From Bacteroidaceae bacterium (GTDB lineage: Bacteria > Bacteroidota > Bacteroidia > Bacteroidales > Bacteroidaceae): DNA of 64,000 nucleotides. Numbering within the stretch: the stretch's first letter is position 1; each line of letters begins with the position of its first letter. Positions 45,072 to 53,856 of the stretch are shown here, in pieces. Below the pieces are notes generated by a model. The model was not told where the DNA came from. It worked only from the letters and a program-made list of their open reading frames with translations, and searched no databases. The translations under genes and the position numbers were made by a program. The DNA is taken from positions 104,584 through 168,583 of the forward strand of contig JAGAYF010000050.1 of the NCBI GenBank assembly GCA_017940605.1, given 5' to 3'.

Positions 45072-45938
45072 ATGCACACCGTCGAGGCCAAGCGCATCCT
45101 CACCGCCTATCGCAGCGGCATGAACGTCTACCGAGGCTGCACCCACGGCTGCATCTACTGCGACGTGCGCAGCCAGGTCTACGGCTTCACCCACCCCATG
45201 GAGGACGTTGAGGCCAAGGCCAATGCCCCCGCCTTGCTGGCCGATGCCCTGAGCCGCCGCCGAAGGAAGTACGTCATCACCACCGGTGCCATGGGCGACC
45301 CCTACCAACCCTGCGAGGCGCGCTTGGGCCTCACGCGCCAGTGCCTGCAGGTCATACTGCGCCACGGTTTCGGCGTGTCGCCCCACACCAAGAGCACCCT
45401 CCTCCTACGCGACATCGACCTGCTGGCCGCCATCAACGAGCGCGCCAAGTGCGTGGTGCAGACCACCCTCACCTGCATGGACGACGGCCTGAGCCGCCTG
45501 ATTGAGCCCCACGTCAGCACCACGCTCGAGCGCATCAACATGCTGTCGCAGCTGCAGGGGCGCGGCATCCCCACGGTGGTGTGGCTCTGTCCCGTGCTGT
45601 CCCACATCACCGATACGCCCCGGAACGTCCGCGCCATCGTCAGGGCCTGTGCCGACACGGGCGTGCACGGCATCGTGTGCTTCCACATGGGGCTCACCCT
45701 GCGCCAGGGCGACCGCGAGCACTACTACCTCATGCTGGACCGCCACTTCCCCGGGCTCAGGGAGCGCTACGTGCAGGACTACGGCGATGCCTACTGGTGT
45801 CTCAGTCCGCGCCATGCCGAGCTCATGGCCCTCTTCCACGAGGAATGCGAGGCCGCCGGCATGCTGCACGACAACGATGCCATCTTCCGCTACCTGTCCC
45901 ACCTTCCGGCGCAGGCCACGCAGCTGGAACTCTTCTGA
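45072..45938 (+). CDS. Radical SAM protein, SPL-like subgroup
   Basis: 288 residues. The [4Fe-4S] motif is GCTHGCIYCD (C23, C27, C30), followed by a TIM-barrel-like run including TTGAMGDPYQPCEA and PHTKSTLLLRDIDLL. The short length and CxxxCxYC near the N-terminus match the SPL-related family, whose spore-photolyase members repair DNA lesions. Here there is no sign of spore genes, so a different, unknown substrate is more likely. It is downstream of the VOC gene and probably co-transcribed. Confidence 0.85.
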   Translation: MHTVEAKRILTAYRSGMNVYRGCTHGCIYCDVRSQVYGFTHPMEDVEAKANAPALLADALSRRRRKYVITTGAMGDPYQPCEARLGLTRQCLQVILRHGFGVSPHTKSTLLLRDIDLLAAINERAKCVVQTTLTCMDDGLSRLIEPHVSTTLERINMLSQLQGRGIPTVVWLCPVLSHITDTPRNVRAIVRACADTGVHGIVCFHMGLTLRQGDREHYYLMLDRHFPGLRERYVQDYGDAYWCLSPRHAELMALFHEECEAAGMLHDNDAIFRYLSHLPAQATQLELF

Positions 45939-46034
45939 CCCTCCCTCCTCGCCCCCCCCTCCGCCTTTTCCGCCTCCGACCGAAAGAGAAACATTTTTCC
46001 CTGCCCCTCCACGGTGCGTGTATGCAAAAAGCAT

Positions 46035-46042
46035 TATCTTTG
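46035..46042 (+). promoter_or_regulatory. -7 box without an obvious gene
   Basis: TATCTTTG followed by GCACTGCG. The next credible gene starts 700 bases downstream. It could transcribe the repeat region. Confidence 0.4.
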
Positions 46043-46092
46043 CACTGCGTAATTCCAATTACCCCAAAAGAAACCCCGGCCCATGCCCCATT

Positions 46093-46260
46093 CCTATACC
46101 ATATTATATATAGGCAACGACTCTTCCCCTAAGATAGGGGAAGTGGCCGTCAGGCCGATGGAGTGTGTCGGCATCAGGCTGCCGGCCCTGCTCCCTGCAA
46201 TGGACACACGCCCCCGATGCTGCGCATCTGCCCCCTCTAGCTTAGAGGGGGAGTTTGATG
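46093..46260. mobile_element. MITE-like element with hairpins at both ends
   Basis: Left: CTTCCCCT (46123-46130) pairs with AGGGGAAG (46136-46143). Right: CCCCCTCTA (46231-46239) pairs with TAGAGGGGG (46243-46251). The outer context of the two hairpins is similar in opposite orientation (ACTCTTCCCC on the left; AACTCCCCC on the complement of the right). A palindromic CCTATA...TATAGG box (46093-46114) flanks the left side. No transposase. Target duplications were not found. Confidence 0.35.
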
Positions 46261-46430
46261 CTTCCGCGGGCCGCAGGTTGCATTTTACCCCCCCCATTTT
46301 GTAGTTCATTATCAATCAGTTGCGAGTACGCTTGCGACTCATTCCGCCTGTTCCGCCGTGGATGGGCGGGAGGTGACGCACGTGCCTGCGGCGCGTGGGG
46401 CGGCCCGGGGCGGGGCGTGCCCTGGGGAAA

Positions 46431-46680
46431 GGTGCGCATCGGCGGGAGTGCGATCTCGGCATCGGCAGTGGCCGGAGGTGCGCATCTTGTGTGCCGAAAC
46501 CAGGCATCTTTGCCTGCCGAAGTCCTCATCTTCCGCCCCGAGAGTCCGCATGTTTGCCAACCAAAGATGCGCATCTTTGCCTGCCGCAGATGCGCATGTA
46601 CCGCCATGTGAGATGCGCATGTACCCAGGTGAGAGATGCGCATCTTCCCCCAGGGACATCCGGCATCTGCCCTGGGCGAA
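46431..46680 (+). repeat. Array of eleven 22-23 bp units with a palindromic core
   Basis: A GCATC or close variant starts at 46436, 46459, 46482, 46504, 46526, 46548, 46571, 46594, 46617, 46640 and 46663. The best units read GATGCGCATC, a perfect 10-bp palindrome, followed by TTTGCCTGCC-like sequence. Units near the HU-family gene are best conserved, and those farther away are decayed. Since 23 is not a multiple of three, it is not a protein repeat. Confidence 0.85.
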
Positions 46681-46740
46681 TCAGCCGAGAAACCATCGAT
46701 ATTATCAAATAATTTATTAACTCTTAAAAACTTAAGTATT

Positions 46741-47169
46741 ATGGCAATAATGTTTGTTACCCGCAAGAAGGCCAGTCCCAAGGACGGCTCAGTGAAGTAT
46801 TACCCCGTGGTGCGCACCATCCGCCAGGTGGGCGAGAAGGAAGTGGCCCAGCTCCTGAGCGACGAGACGACGCTCAACCCCAAGGAGGCCGAAATGGCCC
46901 TGGCCCAGCTGGAGAAGGTGATGCTGCGCCTGCTGAAGGCGGGCTACTCGGTGAAGATGGGCGACTGGGCCTCGTTCTCCTGCACGGTGACGGCCTCGGG
47001 AGCCGCCCAGGAGAAGGAGTGCAACTCCACGCTGGTGAAGCGCGTCAGGGTGCAGTGCCGCTTCGGCAAGGCCTTCCGCGACGAGCTGCAGAAGACCGAG
47101 CTGGTGCAGGCCCAGAACCTGGTGGACAAGACGGGCAAAAAGAAATCCACCGATGCCGCCGGCGAGTGA
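46741..47169 (+). CDS. HU-family DNA-binding protein (Bacteroidetes HU-related type)
   Basis: 142 residues. Begins MAIMFVTRKKASPKDGSVKYYPV, typical of the histone-like HU-related family of this phylum. It contains the helical VAQLLSDETTLNPKEAEMALAQLEKVML stretch, then a beta arm (VKMGDWASFSCTVTASGAAQ), and ends Lys/Ser-rich. Such proteins bind and bend DNA and compact the nucleoid; in this subfamily they often lie near surface-protein or phage-derived genes. The ATG at 46741 follows an AT-rich leader. The 23-bp array ends 60 bases upstream. Confidence 0.88.
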   Translation: MAIMFVTRKKASPKDGSVKYYPVVRTIRQVGEKEVAQLLSDETTLNPKEAEMALAQLEKVMLRLLKAGYSVKMGDWASFSCTVTASGAAQEKECNSTLVKRVRVQCRFGKAFRDELQKTELVQAQNLVDKTGKKKSTDAAGE

Positions 47170-47283
47170 GACGGCAAGCACACACATACATGGGGCGGCG
47201 CGGCACACGCACGCATGATGCCGCCCCGTGTGGATTGTTTTTGAATGGAATGAACCAAGAATAAATAAAGAAGATTTTTAAGT

Positions 47284-48879
47284 ATGAAGAAGAAAATGAC
47301 CCTTTTGTTCCTTACCTGCCTGCTGGCCCTGCTGCCGGCACGCACCCTGGCCGACGCGGGGGGCTATGCACAGTATGACGATGACAGCAAGACACTTACG
47401 TTCAAATATGGCGAATTCGACAGCACGATCTCGTGGGACGTGAGCAGCACTGCCTCCACCCAACCGTGGGCCAGTGTCGCCGACCAGATGACCAAGGTAG
47501 TGTTCGACCCCTCGTTCCGGGATGCCCGCCCCACCAGCTGTGCTAAATGGTTTTATAAATGCGTTAAATTGACTTCTATAGAGGGCATAGAGAACTTGAA
47601 CACGTCGGAGGTGACCTACATGCAAATGATGTTCTACGGCTGCTCCGGCCTGACGAGCCTGGACGTGAGTAGTTTCAATACGGCCAATGTAACCAACATG
47701 CAAACTATGTTTGGTGGATGTACTGCTCTGACCGGCCTTGATGTGAGCCACTTCAATACGGCCAATGTAACCAACATGCAAGCTATGTTTAGTGGATGTA
47801 CTGCTCTGACCGGCCTTGATGTGAGCCACTTCAACACGGCCAACGTGACCAGCATAGCCGGCATGTTCATTGACTGCAAAAGTCTGAAGAGCCTGGATGT
47901 GAGCAACTTCAATACGGCCAACGTGACCTACATGGAAATGATGTTCTACGGCTGCTCCGGTCTGACGAGCCTGGACGTAAGTAAGTTCAATACGGAGAAG
48001 GTGACCTATATGTACTGTATGTTCGAAGGTTGCTCCGCCTTGACCAGCCTGGATGTGAGCCACTTCAACACGGCCAACGTGACCAACATGGCCGGCATGT
48101 TCCACGGATGCGAGAGCATGACGGGCCTGGATGTGAGCAACTTCAATACGGCCAACGTGACCACCATGGGCAACATGTTCGAGGGCTGCTCCAAATTGAC
48201 GAGCCTGGATGTGAGCAACTTCAATACGGCCAACGTGATCTACATGAGCAGCATGTTCCGCCGCTGCTCCAGCTTGACGTTGCTTGACCTCAGTAATTTC
48301 AATACGGAGAAGGTGACCGACATGCAATACATGTTCCATGGGTGCAGTAGCCTGGATTACGTGCACACAGGTAACTTCAATACAGCCAATGTGACCGACA
48401 TGGCCGGCATGTTCGCTGAGTGTTCACAACTATGGGTATTAGAAGTAAGCAACTTCAATACGGCCCGGGTGACCGACATGTACGCAATGTTCTATAAGTG
48501 TTCCAACACGGGGATCATAGACGTGAGCAACTTCAATACGGCCAACGTGGCTTACATGGAACTGATGTTCTACGGCTGTTCCAACCTCGAGACCATCTAC
48601 TGCAACGACACATGGACGGCGGGTAAGTCTGACCACATGTTCTATAATTGCGCCAACCTGAGGGGAGCAGTCGCCTACGATGCATCGAAGACGGATGTCA
48701 GCATGGCCAACCCCGAGACGGGGTACTTTACCAAGAAACCCTCTGATGGCATCCAGGCCGTCGGTGCAAGTGAGGCAGGCAACGCCCCGTGGTATGACCT
48801 CAATGGACGCAAGCTGCAGGGCGCACCCACGCAGCAGGGTATCTACATCCGCGGCGGGCGCAAGGTGCGGGTAAGGTAG
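47284..48879 (+). CDS. BspA-like surface protein with DUF285 repeats
   Basis: 531 residues. A signal peptide (MKKKMTLLFLTCLLALLPARTLAD) is followed by a 90-residue N-domain, then 13 DUF285 repeats of 26 residues from about 113 to 450, each like FNTANVTNMxxMFxGCxxLTxLDVS. The C-terminal piece (WYDLNGRKLQGAPTQQ, then GIYIRGGRKVRV) is a common ending of exported Prevotella-type proteins. BspA-like proteins lie at the cell surface and bind host or bacterial ligands. Two neighbouring repeats (47691-47846) differ at only four of 78 bases, so the repeat number may change by recombination. It is 114 bases downstream of the HU-family gene. Confidence 0.9.
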   Translation: MKKKMTLLFLTCLLALLPARTLADAGGYAQYDDDSKTLTFKYGEFDSTISWDVSSTASTQPWASVADQMTKVVFDPSFRDARPTSCAKWFYKCVKLTSIEGIENLNTSEVTYMQMMFYGCSGLTSLDVSSFNTANVTNMQTMFGGCTALTGLDVSHFNTANVTNMQAMFSGCTALTGLDVSHFNTANVTSIAGMFIDCKSLKSLDVSNFNTANVTYMEMMFYGCSGLTSLDVSKFNTEKVTYMYCMFEGCSALTSLDVSHFNTANVTNMAGMFHGCESMTGLDVSNFNTANVTTMGNMFEGCSKLTSLDVSNFNTANVIYMSSMFRRCSSLTLLDLSNFNTEKVTDMQYMFHGCSSLDYVHTGNFNTANVTDMAGMFAECSQLWVLEVSNFNTARVTDMYAMFYKCSNTGIIDVSNFNTANVAYMELMFYGCSNLETIYCNDTWTAGKSDHMFYNCANLRGAVAYDASKTDVSMANPETGYFTKKPSDGIQAVGASEAGNAPWYDLNGRKLQGAPTQQGIYIRGGRKVRVR

Positions 48880-48909
48880 GCCTATACCATATTATAATAT
48901 ATAGTATAC

Positions 48910-48942
48910 TTAGGGCATCCTCCACGCTGGGGGATGCCCTAA
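48910..48942. terminator. Hairpin between convergent BspA-like and rfbD genes
   Basis: TTAGGGCATCC (48910-48920) pairs with GGATGCCCTAA (48932-48942), and further inner pairs are possible. No T-run follows on either side. It lies 30 bases from each stop. Confidence 0.55.
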
Positions 48943-48973
48943 ATGTGTGTATGTGTATTGACCAGCTTGGGCC

Positions 48974-49831
48974 TTACTGTTCCTGCAAGCGGCGGATGCA
49001 CTGCCTGAGGCTCTCCTCCCAATGGGGGATAGCGAGGTGGTAGGTGTCCTTGACCTTGGTCTTGTCCAGCACGGAGTAGTGGGGACGCTGCGCCGGAGTG
49101 GGGTAGTCGGCAGTGTGGAGGGGACGGACATGGCAGGTGGTGATGCCGCTCAGGCGGTGGATGGCCAGGGCGAAGTCGTACCAGGAGGTGACACCCTCGT
49201 TGGTGAAGTGGTAGGTGCCAGGTACGATGTCCTGACCGAGGATGGTGAGGATGGCTTGGGCTAGGTCGGCGGCATAGGTGGGTGTGCCTACTTGGTCGAA
49301 GACGACGCCGAGTGCGTCGCGCTCCCGTCCCAGGCGCATCATGGTCTTCACAAAGTTGTTGCCCCAGGGGGAGTAGAGCCAGGCGGTGCGCAGGATGATG
49401 CTGCGGCGGCAGGCCTGCCTGACGGCTTCCTCGCCCATGAGCTTGGTGCGTCCGTAGGTGCTCTGCGGATGGGTGGGGGCATCCTCGGTGTAGGGCACGT
49501 GGGCCGTGCCGTCGAAGACGTAGTCGGTGGAGATGTGCAGCATGATGCCGCCGCGCTGTTCCATGGCTGCGGCCAGGAGGGCTGGGGCTGTGGCATTGAG
49601 CAGGGTGCATAGCGCTGGGTCGCTCTCGGCCTTGTCCACGGCGGTGTAGGCTGCGCAGTTGATGATGCAGTCCACCTGCTCCTGTTCTACCAGGGCCTGT
49701 ACGGCGGCTTCATGGGTGATGTCGAGTTCCTGTATGTCGGTGAAGACGTAGCGGTGCTCGGGGTGCTGCTGCGCCAGGAGGCGGAGCTCTGTGCCCAGTT
49801 GACCGTTGCTGCCTGTGATGAGGATGTTCAT
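48974..49831 (-). CDS. rfbD: dTDP-4-dehydrorhamnose reductase
   Basis: 285 residues. The SDR fold starts MNILITGSNGQLGTELRLLA with GxxGxxG at 7-12. The catalytic YxxxK is YGRTK near 130, preceded by HISTDYVFDGT, typical of RfbD/RmlD. It makes dTDP-L-rhamnose, the last step before sugar transfer into surface polysaccharide. rfbA, rfbB and rfbC are not in the window. The two GDPD genes lie directly upstream in the same direction. Confidence 0.92.
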   Translation of the reverse strand: MNILITGSNGQLGTELRLLAQQHPEHRYVFTDIQELDITHEAAVQALVEQEQVDCIINCAAYTAVDKAESDPALCTLLNATAPALLAAAMEQRGGIMLHISTDYVFDGTAHVPYTEDAPTHPQSTYGRTKLMGEEAVRQACRRSIILRTAWLYSPWGNNFVKTMMRLGRERDALGVVFDQVGTPTYAADLAQAILTILGQDIVPGTYHFTNEGVTSWYDFALAIHRLSGITTCHVRPLHTADYPTPAQRPHYSVLDKTKVKDTYHLAIPHWEESLRQCIRRLQEQ

Positions 49832-49863
49832 ATATAAGTATGTATAAGGGAAAGGTGGGGTGG

Positions 49864-51852
49864 TTATTGGTCGAAGTGGCGTATGTAATACTGGCGTATG
49901 GCCATGGCCTCAATGGGCTTGTTTGTGCCAATGCAGTCTACGCCTTGGCTCATCATTTCGATGAACATCTCACGCTGGTCGGGTGTCCATGCGTTCACCT
50001 TCAGTCCCAGCGACTGCGCGGCAGGTATCCATGAGGGATTGGCGCGGTAGGTGGCCACGTTGTAGTTCATGGCTGGGATGTTGTAGTCCTTCAGTTGGGC
50101 CGGCGTGAGGTTCTTGTTGAGATAGCCAATCTCGGCTTCGGGGTTAAGGCGTACCACTTCGCGGCAGATGTTGAGGTTGAAGGCATGGTAGATGACCTTG
50201 TCCTTCAGGCCTGCATCGGCTACGGCCTGCACCACGGCCTGTGCCAGTTCCATGTTGCGTGCGGCGGTGCTGTGGCTCTTCAGTTCTATGAGTAGCTTGG
50301 TGTGGCTTTCCTGCTTGGCCAGTTCCAGGAAGTCTTTCAGTTCGGGCATGGTCTCTCCGTTGCTCAGCTTGAGTTGTTTTACTTCGGCCAGCGAAGCATT
50401 CTGTATGGTCACGCCGTCGTAGCTGGCATCGTGGTTAACTACGATGTAGTTGTCGGTGGTGAGCCAAACGTCAATCTCTATGCCGTCGATGCCTGCCTCG
50501 ATGGCTTTCTTGTAGGAGGCGATGGAGTTCTGGGCCGAACCCGGGGTGTCCCAATAGCCTCGGTGGGCATAGATGGTGGGTATCTTGGGCATCTTGTCCA
50601 CGGCCACGAGGTAGATGGTGCCCAGATCTTGCTTCTGCTCACCGCGCGAGAGGACCATGCGGTAGCGTCCGGTTTGGATGCCTTGTGGCACGGTGAAGGC
50701 CAAGGAGTCGGGGCCGTAGGGTGCTGCGTCTACTCGGAACGTGGTGGCGGATGAGGTGATGAGCGACAGGGTCAGCTTGTCGCCGGCCTTGCAGCCTTTG
50801 CCTCGAAACTCAAAGGTGTGCCCGGCCTGCACGGCCAATCCTGAGAGGTAGCGCACATGGGTGATGAGTGGCGCATTGCCCGATTCCACCATGGGCTTCA
50901 CACGATTCCACAACACTGTGACATCGCTTTGGGTTAGTGGACGGTCGTAGATGCGGGCTATCACCAGGTCGCCTGGCATGCACTGCCCTCCGTCGTCTGC
51001 ATTGGCATCGCAACCCAGGGCAAACCACTCTGAACCCTCCGTAGGGAAGACCATTTCGCCCTTGGCGGCCAGCGTCTTGCACAGCTTTCCGTTCACATAG
51101 ACATAGGCTTTGCCTGCTTCCTTGTCCCACACCCCAATGGCATGGTAGAAAGTGCGTGCCCGGGGCGTGACACCGCTGTTTACCCAGATGTAGGTGCTGG
51201 TGCCCGTAGTGGAAACGTTGGGTACGAAGTTGATTTGCTTATTGCGGTTGGGCACGGAAAATCCTGTGCCACCGGCTTCATGCGAAGTGAATATCTTTCC
51301 GTCTATGCTCGGGATGGCATCGTCGTAGTCGGCGGCGAAGACCATCTCCATGGAGTGCCCATCGGCCAGCGCAGCCTTGAACTTCTCGTTGTTGGCATAG
51401 TCTACGCGGTAGTAGCCCGTGGGATTGTAGCCCCAAGTGGAGTTAAAGCGGGCAGCATAGCAGCCGTAGGTATCATTGTAGTATGTGTTGAGGTAGTTGG
51501 TGTTCATGTTCCTCACTGTATTGCCCATGGGCGAAGCATCACGTGCCGTACCGTCGGCATTGAACTTCACATCCAACAAGTCGGCCACGTAGCGCGCGTC
51601 GGCAAAGGTGATGCTGTCCAGACGGCTGAGGGGAACGGTGTAGACATTCTTCTTTGCGGTATTGTAGAACCGCAGATATTTATTGTTGTTGGTGACAGCC
51701 ACACTGTCAATATCCGCGATGGGAGATATGAAGGTAACCTTTCCGCTGGCATGGACATACAGCGACTGTTGGGCCGCAGACTTCAGGGGGTACAGGGCCG
51801 TCAAGATGAACAATACAATAAACGAAAAGAAGAGCGAATGTTTTTTTTGCAT
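49864..51852 (-). CDS. Exported glycerophosphodiester phosphodiesterase, paralogue 1
   Basis: 662 residues. A signal peptide (MQKKHSLFFSFIVLFILTALYPLKSAAQ) is followed by a 35-residue strand-rich module (VTFISPIADIDSVAVTNNNKYLRFY), a LamG/concanavalin-like region (about 150-300), a short linker domain, and a C-terminal GDPD domain from about 428. GDPD catalytic residues are visible: HRGYWDT (H430-R431), then EIDVWLT and VVNHD. The family splits glycerophosphodiesters into glycerol phosphate and an alcohol; LamG-type domains often bind sugars. Its paralogue of identical length lies 15 bases upstream. Confidence 0.85.
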   Translation of the reverse strand: MQKKHSLFFSFIVLFILTALYPLKSAAQQSLYVHASGKVTFISPIADIDSVAVTNNNKYLRFYNTAKKNVYTVPLSRLDSITFADARYVADLLDVKFNADGTARDASPMGNTVRNMNTNYLNTYYNDTYGCYAARFNSTWGYNPTGYYRVDYANNEKFKAALADGHSMEMVFAADYDDAIPSIDGKIFTSHEAGGTGFSVPNRNKQINFVPNVSTTGTSTYIWVNSGVTPRARTFYHAIGVWDKEAGKAYVYVNGKLCKTLAAKGEMVFPTEGSEWFALGCDANADDGGQCMPGDLVIARIYDRPLTQSDVTVLWNRVKPMVESGNAPLITHVRYLSGLAVQAGHTFEFRGKGCKAGDKLTLSLITSSATTFRVDAAPYGPDSLAFTVPQGIQTGRYRMVLSRGEQKQDLGTIYLVAVDKMPKIPTIYAHRGYWDTPGSAQNSIASYKKAIEAGIDGIEIDVWLTTDNYIVVNHDASYDGVTIQNASLAEVKQLKLSNGETMPELKDFLELAKQESHTKLLIELKSHSTAARNMELAQAVVQAVADAGLKDKVIYHAFNLNICREVVRLNPEAEIGYLNKNLTPAQLKDYNIPAMNYNVATYRANPSWIPAAQSLGLKVNAWTPDQREMFIEMMSQGVDCIGTNKPIEAMAIRQYYIRHFDQ

Positions 51853-51867
51853 ACGGTAGGCGTAAGA

Positions 51868-53856
51868 TTATTTATCCTGGTGGTATAAATAGTATTCCCT
51901 CAGCCGGATGGCTTCCCTTACTCGGTTAGTCCCCAACGCGTCTATGCCATTGTTGATGAGGTCGAGGAATACGTCGGGCTGGTCGGGCGTCCATGCCGTG
52001 GCTTTCATGCCCAAGGCATGTGTTTGTGCTACCCATGCAGGATTGTTGATGAAAGCGCGGGCGTTGTTGTAGCTGCTGCACCCCATGTTCTTGACAGTTT
52101 GTGGGGTTGGGCTGCCATAGGCAGGTGCTGAGTAGGCACGGGGTTCTATCTTCGTGATCTGGGCGCAGATGTTCTTGTCTTGGGTATGGAATTCACAGCG
52201 ATCCAGAACACCGGCCTTGTTCACGGCATTCATCACCTTCTGAATGCATTCATAGGAGCGTGCCAATGTGCTGTGTGCCTTGATTTCGATAAGCAGCTTC
52301 ACCCTACCGCCGTTCTTTACGAGTTCCAGGAAATCTTCCAGGCGGGGAACGTTCTCGCCATTGCTCAGTTTCAGGTCTTTCACCTGGTCGTAGGATGAAG
52401 TTTGGATGGTAACGCCGTTGAGCGTAGCATCATGATTGACAATGATGGAGTCATCAGTGGTCAGCCATACGTCCAACTCCATGCCGTAGATGTCTAATTG
52501 CTCGGCTTTCAGGTATGAGGTGATGGAGTTCTGGGCTGAACCCGGCGTGTCCCAGTATCCTCGGTGGGCATATACCAATGGGGCGGCGGGCATTTGGGTA
52601 ACGACCTTGAACTTGATGAGTCCCAAATCTTGTTGGCTTTCCCCACGCAGCAGTTTCATGCGATAGGTTCCTGACAGGAACTTTTCGGGTATGACAAAGC
52701 TGGCTGAGTCATTGGCGTGCGGGGTGAGGTCCACCGTGAAGTTGTTGGATGACGCACTTATCAGGGTGAGTTGCAGTTGGTCGCCTGGTTGCACACCCTT
52801 GACGGCAAATGCAAAATCATATCCTACTTTTAATGCGTAGCCTGACCAGTAGTTGATGTTGGTTACCAAGTCTGTGGCGTTACTGTTCATTGACTTCTGA
52901 AGGTTGTGCCACAGGACATAGACATCGTTCCTGGTCAGGGGCTTGTCGTAGACGCGTGCCGTCACGACCTCGCCGTGGAAGGAATTTTCGGCAAACAAGT
53001 TGTCGCTCTTGGCATCGCCCCCGATGGCAAACCATCCTGCACCGCTTTCGGGGAAGAAGAACTCACCAGGTGCGTTGGCCGTACCCTGCAGCACGCCATT
53101 GACATAGATGTAGGATTTCTGCTCGTCCTTGTTCCATATGGCAACGGCATGGTAATACACTTTGGATTGCGGAAATATCTTGCTGGGAATGGAGATGTAG
53201 TTGCTCGTTCCCGTGGTTGTCACGTTGTGGGTAAAATACAATTGGTGTGAGCCTGAACCCAGGGAAAAGCCTGTGCCGCCGTCAGCATGGGACGCAAAGA
53301 ACTTGATGGTGTTGCTTGTGGGCACGTCAGTATCGTAATCGACCATGAAGATGGCTTCAAGGGTGTGGCCGTCGGCCAGCGCGTTCCTGAACTTAGCATT
53401 GCTCTCATAGTCTACGCGATAGTAGTTGGCCGGAGTCATGCCGGCCAGTTGGTGGAAGCGTGCCACGTACCGTTGGTAGGTCTCATTGTAATACGTACTC
53501 ATGCTGCTGCCTTTCAGCGTGACCGTATTCTTCATGGGCGACACGTCGGTTGCGCTGCCGTTGGCGTTGAAGACGACGTCAAGCAGGTCGGCCGTGGGAG
53601 TGGCATACTGGAAAGTCATGCTGTCTATGCTGCTGACGGCACTGCCGAAGATGCCTTTTCCGCTCTTGTCGTAAAACCGGATGATACGATTTTTGCTGAG
53701 AAAAGCCACGCTGTCAACATCCTCCCTGGGAATGATGTTGGTGATGTTGCCTCCTGAGTAGATGTAGATGTAATCGTCTGCAGTGGCAGGCAGGAAGCAA
53801 AGGATGGATGTCAGAACGAAGCAGGTGCTCAGGAGTAGGGTTCTTTTTGTAGCCAT
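51868..53856 (-). CDS. Exported glycerophosphodiester phosphodiesterase, paralogue 2
   Basis: 662 residues, the same domain order as paralogue 1: signal peptide, strand-rich module, LamG-like region, linker, GDPD domain from about 428 (HRGYWDTPGSAQNSI, ELDVWLTTDDS, IVNHDATL). In ELDVW the E-x-D pair is kept. The LamG part and the C-terminal helices differ more than the catalytic core. A tandem duplication is the simplest origin. It is 122 bases downstream of DUF4924; no clear promoter was recognised in that space. Confidence 0.85.
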   Translation of the reverse strand: MATKRTLLLSTCFVLTSILCFLPATADDYIYIYSGGNITNIIPREDVDSVAFLSKNRIIRFYDKSGKGIFGSAVSSIDSMTFQYATPTADLLDVVFNANGSATDVSPMKNTVTLKGSSMSTYYNETYQRYVARFHQLAGMTPANYYRVDYESNAKFRNALADGHTLEAIFMVDYDTDVPTSNTIKFFASHADGGTGFSLGSGSHQLYFTHNVTTTGTSNYISIPSKIFPQSKVYYHAVAIWNKDEQKSYIYVNGVLQGTANAPGEFFFPESGAGWFAIGGDAKSDNLFAENSFHGEVVTARVYDKPLTRNDVYVLWHNLQKSMNSNATDLVTNINYWSGYALKVGYDFAFAVKGVQPGDQLQLTLISASSNNFTVDLTPHANDSASFVIPEKFLSGTYRMKLLRGESQQDLGLIKFKVVTQMPAAPLVYAHRGYWDTPGSAQNSITSYLKAEQLDIYGMELDVWLTTDDSIIVNHDATLNGVTIQTSSYDQVKDLKLSNGENVPRLEDFLELVKNGGRVKLLIEIKAHSTLARSYECIQKVMNAVNKAGVLDRCEFHTQDKNICAQITKIEPRAYSAPAYGSPTPQTVKNMGCSSYNNARAFINNPAWVAQTHALGMKATAWTPDQPDVFLDLINNGIDALGTNRVREAIRLREYYLYHQDK

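Larger units (their letters stand above)
45939..46740. other. 802-base gene-free, repeat-rich gap
   Basis: It contains a -7 box (46035), a pair of G/C-rich hairpins arranged like a small inverted-repeat element (46093-46260), and the eleven-unit 23-bp array (46431-46680). A 73-codon frame at 46083-46304 runs through the hairpins and is not believed. AT-rich leader sequence (46690-46740) precedes the HU-family gene; no TAnnTTTG box was seen in it. Confidence 0.6.

Noticed and set aside
46083-46304. A 73-codon frame about 40 bases after a -7 box
   Set aside because: It runs through two hairpins of the MITE-like element, and its composition does not resemble a protein. Kept only as a repeat.
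46431-46680. CRISPR array
   Set aside because: The conserved part is about 10 bases and the whole unit only 22-23; there are no long unique spacers and no cas genes.
46242-46781. A minus-strand frame with repeated K-M-R-I peptides across the 23-bp array
   Set aside because: The period is not a multiple of three, so the peptide repeats break frame; the pattern comes from the DNA repeat.
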